Shown piece by piece: positions 57,862 through 64,000 of a DNA stretch of 64,000 bases. The notes below the pieces were generated by a model. The model made no database searches, had not been told where the DNA came from, and saw only the letters and a program-made list of their open reading frames with translations. Origin of the DNA: an uncultured Flavobacteriales bacterium. Lineage in GTDB: Bacteria > Bacteroidota > Bacteroidia > Flavobacteriales_D > Parvicellaceae. The stretch covers positions 62,001 through 126,000 of the forward strand of contig CALSMU010000006.1 of the NCBI GenBank assembly GCA_943787535.1, written 5' to 3'. The position numbers were made by a program, and so were the translations under genes. The stretch's first letter is position 1. Each line of letters opens with the position of its first letter.

Positions 57862-59724
57862 ATGCGTTATCTGAGCTTACTTTTATCATTATTTATTTCA
57901 ACAATCTTTTTTGGACAGCTTGTTGAAGTATCGCATAGTTCAGGTAAATACGATGGTGCAATTTCAGTTGAAATAAAAGGTGATTTTACAAAAGCATATT
58001 ATTCTATTGATGGAAGCAAGCCATCAAGACGTTTTTCGAAACCAATCGAAATTTCCAAAAGCACATTTTTAAAAATAAAGCCGGTTTTTATTGGAGATTC
58101 AATTGATACGCTCATTTCAAGGACTTATATTTTAAACTTCGCAACAAAACTGCCAATACTTTCAATTGGCGTTGAAGAAGACTTTTTGTGGGATAAGGAA
58201 AAAGGAATATATGTTTTGGGTGTCCACAGCTACAAAGACAGTACAGGTCATTGGGCTAATGCAAACTATCAAAAAAAATGGGAAAGACCGATTCATGTAA
58301 TTTATTTAGACACAAATAATCAAGAAGGATTTAATCAAAAGTGTGGAATCAAAATATTTGGAGAATCTACACGAAGACAACCGGATAAATCTATGAAAAT
58401 AATAGCCCGTCATGAATATGGAATTAGCCGTTTTCAGTATGAAATATTTCCGCAAAAGAATATATCAGCATACAAACAATTGGTTATTCGAACATCTGGG
58501 AATGATTATAAAGGCTCTCGTTTTAAAGATGTTTTAAATGCATATTTAGCAAGAAATATGAGGCTAGACTATATGGCATATCAACCTATCCAGATGTTTG
58601 TAAATGGCCAATATTGGGGACTGTATAATCTTCGTGAAAAAGTTAACGAGCATTATTTATATGAAAATCACGGAGCGCATAAGGATAGCTCTAGTATTGT
58701 TATGGGTAGATGGGTTCGGCAGCATGGTAGCAGTTCCGATTATATGAAAATGTATAATTGGTTTATGCGTTTGGATACAATGGATAACGCGGCTTATGAA
58801 AAAGCCAAATCTATGTTAGATATTAGAAACTACATTAATTACCGTGTTTTTCAGATTTACTTAAACAATACAGATTCTAGAGGTAATATTCGTTATTGGA
58901 ATTCGAAAGATTTAGATGGGAAATTTAGAATGATTTTATACGATACAGATTTGAGTTTCGGAAATGCTTCCCGAAAATATTTAGTGAAATGTTTAAGTTC
59001 TAAGCGAACGGATTGGTTTAATCCGGAATGGAGTACGTTCTATTTGCGCAAGCTAATGCAGCAGGATAAATTTAAGAATGATTTCATTAATCAGATGGCG
59101 CACGTCATGAATACAGCACTTCATAGAGATACTATAATTGCTGCTGTGGATAAATTCGAAGCAATATATAAAGATGAATTACCCAGGGATGGAAAATTAC
59201 TTGCTTCCCATTTGAAAAGGGTGCCATTGTCTGAAGATGATTGGTTAGAAAAAGTTGATCATTTTAGGATGTATGCAAAATTACGGCATCGTTATTTAAG
59301 GTCTGAAATGGTTAAGCTTTTAGCTCCAAAAGGGATGTACACATTAAAAATTGCAGGTGATACAGGCAGTATAGTTGTTAACGGAAACTACCCTATAAAA
59401 CTGCCATTTGAAGGAATATATTATAAGGATATACCTTTGCCGATTAAAGCTGTTGAAACTGAAGGGTGGCAGTTTATAAAATGGAGTGATGGTGATACTG
59501 CTCAAGTAAAGCTAATACACAATTTGGAGGACACGCTTTTGGTTCAGCCACTGTATGAATTGATTGAAAGTGAGGTAGTTATTGAAAGTAGCATTAAGAA
59601 TGTAGAAAAAGAAGCGACAAATAATGCAGGCAATGAATTGATGTTGTTGATTGGGTATGCCTTGCTAGTCTTAGGATTCTTACTTCTGTTGGTTTTCGTG
59701 GTATTAAAAATTACAAAGAGATAA
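57862..59724 (+). CDS. CotH kinase family protein with C-terminal membrane anchor
   Basis: 620 residues. Signal peptide MRYLSLLLSLFISTIFFGQ. A short beta domain like those found with chitobiases is at about 24-95 (SGKYDGAISVEIKGDFTKAYYSIDGSKPS). The CotH domain runs from about 120 to 490: CGIKIFGESTRRQPDKSMKIIARHEYG, NDYKGSRFKDVLNAYLARNMRLDYMAYQPIQMFVNGQYWGLYNLREKVNEHYLYENHG, and the DTDLSFG motif corresponding to the metal-binding DXD/DFG-like site. A beta domain of about 80 residues follows, and one transmembrane helix lies at about 593-615 (ELMLLIGYALLVLGFLLLLVFVVLKITKR). CotH proteins are protein kinases in spore coats; the substrate here is unknown. The C-terminal anchor, instead of a sorting domain, is notable. 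Confidence 0.85.
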   Translation: MRYLSLLLSLFISTIFFGQLVEVSHSSGKYDGAISVEIKGDFTKAYYSIDGSKPSRRFSKPIEISKSTFLKIKPVFIGDSIDTLISRTYILNFATKLPILSIGVEEDFLWDKEKGIYVLGVHSYKDSTGHWANANYQKKWERPIHVIYLDTNNQEGFNQKCGIKIFGESTRRQPDKSMKIIARHEYGISRFQYEIFPQKNISAYKQLVIRTSGNDYKGSRFKDVLNAYLARNMRLDYMAYQPIQMFVNGQYWGLYNLREKVNEHYLYENHGAHKDSSSIVMGRWVRQHGSSSDYMKMYNWFMRLDTMDNAAYEKAKSMLDIRNYINYRVFQIYLNNTDSRGNIRYWNSKDLDGKFRMILYDTDLSFGNASRKYLVKCLSSKRTDWFNPEWSTFYLRKLMQQDKFKNDFINQMAHVMNTALHRDTIIAAVDKFEAIYKDELPRDGKLLASHLKRVPLSEDDWLEKVDHFRMYAKLRHRYLRSEMVKLLAPKGMYTLKIAGDTGSIVVNGNYPIKLPFEGIYYKDIPLPIKAVETEGWQFIKWSDGDTAQVKLIHNLEDTLLVQPLYELIESEVVIESSIKNVEKEATNNAGNELMLLIGYALLVLGFLLLLVFVVLKITKR

Positions 59725-59726
59725 AT

Positions 59727-61331
59727 CTATTGTTTCATAAACTTAAATGTTCTCATAGAAGATGTGCTAACAATTCTAAGAGAATATATCCCGTTTGAAA
59801 AACGACCTAAGTCAATGGTATGGTTTAAATTGTTTTCTATTTCAATTTTTTCACTAAAAATAATTTTGCCTATTCCATCCAGCATAGTAAGTTCTAAACC
59901 TCCATAGTAGTTTGGGCAACTTCCTATTATTTGCACAAAATTAGCAGCAGGATTAGGGTAAAGTACCAAGTTGTTTAAATCAATTTCAGCAATGTTTAGC
60001 AAGTTGTATTCAAATGGATCCGAAGTAAATGTGCAGCCATATTGATTTGTTGTTGCTACTTCATATGTACCATTGGAAGTAGGGGTGTACGTTTGACTTG
60101 AAGCACCATTGATTTGTATTCCGTCTAAAAACCACATATAACTATTTCCATTGGTACTTTCTAGGGTAAAATTATTTAGAGAGATTTCGGGACGAATAGG
60201 AGTGAAAGCTTTTACAGTTGTAACTGAGTCTATAACAGCGTCATTTATATCAATAGCTACGTATGTAGCTGTATCTCCTGAAATATTGAAGCGTACATAT
60301 TGATTGGTGTAAATTTCGGTATCAATATTTGGTGAATTACTGTTTGTGTTAAAATCCAGTGCAGATGCACCCGAGCCTCCAGAAATGATATATTTAACTC
60401 CATTTAGTTCGCCTCTTTGATAACAATGAGAATGTCCATTTAGGACAAAGTCAACATTGTATTGCTCAAAATATGGGACCAAGTCTGTTCGCATATCTTC
60501 ATTGCCTTGGTATAAATAATAAGTTGTGAATGGAATGTAATAATCAGCGCTCCATGCATTTGTCCAAGGTGGTTGATGAAAAAACATAAATAACCATTGT
60601 CTGTCATTACATTGCAATTCTTCCAGCATCCAATTGTGTTGATCCGAGCCAATGGAGTAATCTATGTTCGCATCCAAACATATAAATTTTCCATTTCCCC
60701 AAGTGAACGAATAATATCTTTCCGATTGTATTGGGTTATTTGTCGGAAGATAAAAATCATCTAAGTACGTTGCTGCATTATCCGCATAGGTGTCATGATT
60801 CCCAATACAAGTATATTGACAAGCGTTTTTTACTAAGTTTGCATAGGGTTCAAAGAATACATCGTCATAATTATCTCCTACGCCTTGGTCGATATCTCCT
60901 GTTACAATACCAAATTCAGTACTATCTCCGATCATAAGGGCAGCAATATCGTTTTGAATAGTATTGTTATACCCACAATCTCCATAATGTAAAAATGTCA
61001 TTTTTGTGGAAGCGTCTGTTTTAGCTGTATAAAAGAAATCTAATGCGGAAGTAAACCCGCCATCTGTTGATGTTTGATAGTAGTATTTTGTGTTTGCAGT
61101 AAGTCCAGAAATGTCAAAATAATGTTTTTGAGTTGCTCCGGCTTCAGTTAAAGTATTGTTTAGATTAAAAGCATCAGTGCCCCATTCAATTGATCCTGTG
61201 CTTTGAGATGACGTTCGCCAAGCTATTGTTACTCCGGTTTCTGTTGGTCTTTGTACAAAGTTGTAACGGTCAATAACCTGTGAATAAGATAGAGTAGAGC
61301 TAAGTAATAATAAAAAGAGTATAGAGCGCAT
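59727..61331 (-). CDS. Secreted purple-acid-phosphatase-like enzyme with type-A sorting domain
   Basis: 534 residues from the ATG at 61331 (the frame is open to 61382, but the promoter box at 61346-61353 lies inside that extension). Signal peptide MRSILFLLLLSSTLSYSQ. An N-terminal fibronectin-like domain of purple acid phosphatases follows (PTETGVTIAWRTSSQSTGSIEWGTD, ISGLTANTKYYYQ). The metallophosphoesterase domain has metal ligands Asp118 in HYGDCG, Asp146 in VTGDIDQ, Asn179/His180 in IGNHDTYAD, His252 in FFHQPPWTN and His300/His302 in NGHSHCYQR. An Ig-like part precedes the type IX type-A CTD (about 455-534, LVLYPNPAANFVQI to GIYSLRIVSTSSMRTFKFMKQ). It is a tandem paralogue of the next gene upstream. 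Confidence 0.9.
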   Translation of the reverse strand: MRSILFLLLLSSTLSYSQVIDRYNFVQRPTETGVTIAWRTSSQSTGSIEWGTDAFNLNNTLTEAGATQKHYFDISGLTANTKYYYQTSTDGGFTSALDFFYTAKTDASTKMTFLHYGDCGYNNTIQNDIAALMIGDSTEFGIVTGDIDQGVGDNYDDVFFEPYANLVKNACQYTCIGNHDTYADNAATYLDDFYLPTNNPIQSERYYSFTWGNGKFICLDANIDYSIGSDQHNWMLEELQCNDRQWLFMFFHQPPWTNAWSADYYIPFTTYYLYQGNEDMRTDLVPYFEQYNVDFVLNGHSHCYQRGELNGVKYIISGGSGASALDFNTNSNSPNIDTEIYTNQYVRFNISGDTATYVAIDINDAVIDSVTTVKAFTPIRPEISLNNFTLESTNGNSYMWFLDGIQINGASSQTYTPTSNGTYEVATTNQYGCTFTSDPFEYNLLNIAEIDLNNLVLYPNPAANFVQIIGSCPNYYGGLELTMLDGIGKIIFSEKIEIENNLNHTIDLGRFSNGIYSLRIVSTSSMRTFKFMKQ

Positions 61332-61345
61332 TCTAAATGTTTTTA

Positions 61346-61353
61346 CAAATATA
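61346..61353 (-). promoter_or_regulatory. -7 box TATATTTG of the sorted phosphatase gene
   Basis: Exact TAnnTTTG match on the minus strand, 14 bases before the ATG at 61331. Confidence 0.55.
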
Positions 61354-61409
61354 TTTAAGTGAAGTGTTAATTGCATAGACAAAATACATTATTCTTCCTT
61401 CACTATCTT

Positions 61410-62756
61410 TTAAGGTTGTTTTTTTAAAGTTATTTCCAAAGGTTCAGAATTTAAGGTACAACCCATTTCATTAATAACTTCAATCTCATAGATACCTCCC
61501 CGCTTGATGTAATAATTAATGTCGTTTGCATTCTGTATGGCGATACCATCTAAAAACCATTGGTGTTTTCCATTCAAATTACATGTTAATTCATTGCCTA
61601 AATTTGTTATTGAAGGGGTCTTAATAGGTCCTATTTTTATGGTTTCTACCACATCAATTACTTTACCGTCAATATCAATTGCAGTATAAATAACCGTATC
61701 TCCTTTTACATCAAATCGAACGTATTGATTTTTGTAGATTTCTTTATCAATATTTGGTGATTTACTATGCCTTCTCTTATCTAAACGCGAGGATCCTGCA
61801 CCTCCAGAAATTACGTATTTCACTCCATTTAATTCTCCTCTTTGATAGCAATGTGAATGCCCGTTTAATACAAAATCGACTTTATACTTCTCGAATAACG
61901 GAACTAAAGATGTTCTCATGTCTACGTTTCCCTTATATCTAAAATATTCTAAGAAAGGAATATTATAGTCTGGGCTCCATGCATTTGTCCAGGGTGGGTG
62001 ATGAAAAAAGGTAAATAACCATTGTTTATCATTGCATTTTAACTCATGAATAAGCCAGTTATATTGATCTGATTCTTCTGTATATGGAATGTTTGAATCA
62101 AGACAAATAAATTTTGCGTTTCCCCATGTGTATGAATAATACCTTTCAGAGTTTTGTGGATTATTTGAAGGTAAATAAAATTCGTCTAAATAAGTCGCTG
62201 CATCATCAGCATAAGTATCATGATTCCCGATGCAAGTAAAATGACAGCTGTTTTTCAATAAATCTTTATAAACCCCAAAATAGATTTCATCATAATTATC
62301 TCCTTTTTTTTGATCAACATCTCCGGCTACAATCCCAAAATCGGTTATTTCGGCTTTCATTAGCTTAGCTATATCGTTTTGGATAGTATTGTTGTAACCG
62401 CAATCTCCATAGTGTAAAAAAGAAAAATGGTTTCTGCTATTTTGTTTTGCGGTTTTAAAATGGTCTATTTCAGATAAAAAGATGTTTTCTGTTATTGTTT
62501 GATAGTAATATTTAGAATTGGGTTTTAAATCTTTAATTTCAAAAACATGTTTACGGATAGAATTCAGCGAAACGATGGAATCATTCAAGTGCAGAGAGTC
62601 AGCTCCCCATTTTACCATAGAAGTTCCAGGAGTTGATGTTCTCCATGCAATTGTAACCGAATTTGTATTGGGTTTTTGAATATAGTTATACCGTTCCTTT
62701 ATTTGTCCGAAAATAAGAACAGGAGCAAAAGTAGATATGAATAATAGCTTCATCAT
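61410..62756 (-). CDS. Purple-acid-phosphatase-like enzyme without sorting domain
   Basis: 448 residues. It is a close paralogue of the gene at 59727-61331 along the whole fibronectin-like, metallophosphoesterase and Ig-like parts, with the same motifs HYGDCGYNNTIQNDIAKLM, VAGDVDQ, IGNHDTYADDAATYLDEFYLPSNNP, FFHHPPWTNAWS, NGHSHCYQRGELNGVKYVISGG. It ends after the Ig-like part at EPLEITLKKQP, exactly where the paralogue goes on to its sorting domain. The signal peptide ([18 protein letters not shown]) is kept. Its ATG overlaps the mnmA stop by one base (TAATG), so the two are translationally coupled. A periplasmic location is the simplest inference. Confidence 0.88.
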   Translation of the reverse strand: MMKLLFISTFAPVLIFGQIKERYNYIQKPNTNSVTIAWRTSTPGTSMVKWGADSLHLNDSIVSLNSIRKHVFEIKDLKPNSKYYYQTITENIFLSEIDHFKTAKQNSRNHFSFLHYGDCGYNNTIQNDIAKLMKAEITDFGIVAGDVDQKKGDNYDEIYFGVYKDLLKNSCHFTCIGNHDTYADDAATYLDEFYLPSNNPQNSERYYSYTWGNAKFICLDSNIPYTEESDQYNWLIHELKCNDKQWLFTFFHHPPWTNAWSPDYNIPFLEYFRYKGNVDMRTSLVPLFEKYKVDFVLNGHSHCYQRGELNGVKYVISGGAGSSRLDKRRHSKSPNIDKEIYKNQYVRFDVKGDTVIYTAIDIDGKVIDVVETIKIGPIKTPSITNLGNELTCNLNGKHQWFLDGIAIQNANDINYYIKRGGIYEIEVINEMGCTLNSEPLEITLKKQP

Positions 62757-63925
62757 TAGGCATCGATTACTCCGCTTCCAAGTAGCTCATCATTATCATA
62801 CCAAGCTACAAATTGACCAGGAGTAATTCCGCGTTGCATTTCTTTGAACAGTATATACAACCCTTCTTTCTTTTTATAAAGGATTAATTCTTGTAATTCC
62901 TGTCGGTAACGAATTCTCCCCTTAAAGGTTTTTGTGGTGCCTACGGCCATTTCAAGGTCGGGTCTAACCCAATGAATTTCTTCATTTTTCACGAATAACC
63001 CTTTTCGATACAAACCTTTGTGGAGTGTTCCTTGACCGGTATAAACAATGTTTTTACGCGTGTCTATACCAATTACAAATAGAGCTTCAGGAGTTCCTCC
63101 GACTTGCAGTCCTTTTCGTTGTCCTACGGTAAAATAATGAGCACCTTGATGTGTTCCGACAACTTGGCCTATTTCCGGTTCTAACGAAAAGGGCTTAACA
63201 AGTGTTTTTAGTTCATTGTCTGGATAGATAAAACCAGTATGTGCATTTTCAACTTCTAAAATATTTCCTTCTTTTGGTTTTAACTGTTGCTGTAAAAAGA
63301 CAGGCAACTTAACTTTTCCAATAAAACAAAGACCTTGTGAATCTTTTTTGTCAGCAGTATTTAGTCCTATTTTTTTGGCAATTTTCCTGACCTCCGGTTT
63401 TTGGAGGTTACCAATCGGAAAGAGCGCCTTACTAAGTTGCTGCTGGTTTAACTGACAGAGAAAATAACTTTGGTCTTTGTTTTTGTCAGCTCCAGCGATA
63501 AGTCGATAAACGGGATTATCATCAATTTGTATTTCTTCTTTTTGACAATAATGACCGGTTGCTACGAAGTCAGCACCCAATTCTAATGCTTTATCTAAAA
63601 AAATATCAAATTTTACTTCTCTGTTGCAAAGCACATCAGGATTGGGTGTTCTTCCTTTTTCATATTCCCGAAACATATAATCAACTATACGTTCCTTATA
63701 TTCTTTACTGAAATCGATTACCTGAAAAGGAATACCTATCATTTCAGCAACTTGCAGTGCGTCGTTACTATCGTCAATCCAAGGACATTCATCACTAATA
63801 GTAACGGACTCATCATGCCAATTTTTCATAAAAAGTCCAATTACATCATAACCTTGTTCTTTTAACAAGTATGCTGCAACGCTCGAATCAACGCCACCTG
63901 ATAATCCAACCACGACTCTTTTCAT
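62756..63925 (-). CDS. mnmA: tRNA-specific 2-thiouridylase MnmA
   Basis: 389 residues. It thiolates uridine 34 of tRNA-Lys, tRNA-Glu and tRNA-Gln. The PP-loop is [18 protein letters not shown] (SGGVDSS at 9-15). The catalytic cysteines are Cys100 in [15 protein letters not shown] and Cys200 in [11 protein letters not shown]. The central domain carries [26 protein letters not shown] and the C-terminal beta barrel [14 protein letters not shown]. It is the first gene of a short unit with the phosphatase-like gene. That pairing has no evident functional meaning. Confidence 0.96.
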   Translation of the reverse strand: MKRVVVGLSGGVDSSVAAYLLKEQGYDVIGLFMKNWHDESVTISDECPWIDDSNDALQVAEMIGIPFQVIDFSKEYKERIVDYMFREYEKGRTPNPDVLCNREVKFDIFLDKALELGADFVATGHYCQKEEIQIDDNPVYRLIAGADKNKDQSYFLCQLNQQQLSKALFPIGNLQKPEVRKIAKKIGLNTADKKDSQGLCFIGKVKLPVFLQQQLKPKEGNILEVENAHTGFIYPDNELKTLVKPFSLEPEIGQVVGTHQGAHYFTVGQRKGLQVGGTPEALFVIGIDTRKNIVYTGQGTLHKGLYRKGLFVKNEEIHWVRPDLEMAVGTTKTFKGRIRYRQELQELILYKKKEGLYILFKEMQRGITPGQFVAWYDNDELLGSGVIDA

Positions 63926-63930
63926 GAGTG

Positions 63931-63938
63931 CAAATTTA
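63931..63938 (-). promoter_or_regulatory. -7 box TAAATTTG of mnmA, leaderless spacing
   Basis: Exact TAnnTTTG match on the minus strand that ends five bases before the mnmA ATG. Confidence 0.65.
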
Positions 63939-64000
63939 ATTTTTTATTTCTACGAAATGTCCAGAATAGGGGCAAACAAATAGAAATGCTTAGAGATTGA

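Overview
The window is AT-rich chromosomal DNA from a member of the Bacteroidota, most likely the order Flavobacteriales. The evidence is a type IX secretion gene (porT) directly behind ubiE, two proteins with type IX C-terminal sorting domains, a bacillithiol gene (bshA), a fused E1 alpha/beta 2-oxoacid dehydrogenase, a short primary sigma factor without region 1.1, a lipidated TamA-like protein, and promoter boxes of the form TAnnTTTG or TAnnTTCG in front of about twenty genes. I see no tRNA, rRNA, phage, insertion sequence, CRISPR array or defence island. Most of the window is ordinary housekeeping and envelope DNA.

Layout. 1-4.5 kb (minus strand): a DUF6340-type lipoprotein behind a MATE transporter, a DUF5777-type barrel protein, and an ECF sigma factor with a small one-helix membrane protein. 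4.7-8.2 kb (plus): ubiE, porT, a COG2509-type flavoprotein, and a small secreted protein. 8.3-11.6 kb: a SpoU/TrmH methyltransferase divergent from a TamL-like outer membrane assembly protein. 11.7-18.2 kb (plus): fbaB, accD, rpsO, pnp, rpoD, rpe, with three good terminators. 18.2-23.9 kb: HAD phosphatase, pruA, valS, and a DUF7793-like protein. 23.9-29.4 kb (minus): MBOAT acyltransferase, SGNH-like partner, MATE transporter and GT4 glycosyltransferase, a probable glycan O-acylation and assembly locus. 29.6-38 kb: ABC-F protein, CvfB-like protein, pckA, GSCFA protein, barrel protein and the fused E1. 38-45.4 kb: a type IX secreted repeat protein, bshA, an acyl-CoA carboxylase beta subunit, a DUF547 protein and a frameshifted arsS. 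45.9-51.8 kb (minus): a beta-oxidation operon (MarR regulator, FadB-like, thiolase, acyl-CoA dehydrogenase) with paired operator-like repeats upstream. 51.9-57.7 kb (minus): a three-gene RND efflux operon. 57.9-64 kb: a membrane-anchored CotH-like protein, two tandem purple-acid-phosphatase-like enzymes (one with and one without a sorting domain) and mnmA.

Points worth a second look. (1) Two convincing single-base insertions, in arsS (about 44868) and in the 3' end of the acyl-CoA dehydrogenase gene (45972), lie only 1.1 kb apart. Removing one base restores the expected family sequence in each case, so this stretch is either misassembled or decaying. (2) At least eight genes have the -7 promoter box only 4-5 bases before the start codon, which predicts leaderless mRNAs and resolves several start choices. 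(3) A 17-bp repeat pair containing TATGC-AA-GCATA lies in front of the marR-fad operon and overlaps its likely promoter. (4) Two hairpins lie in the pnp leader. (5) AccD has lost all four zinc-finger cysteines, and the ABC-F protein has one degenerate composite ATP site. I did not find a clearly new multi-gene system.
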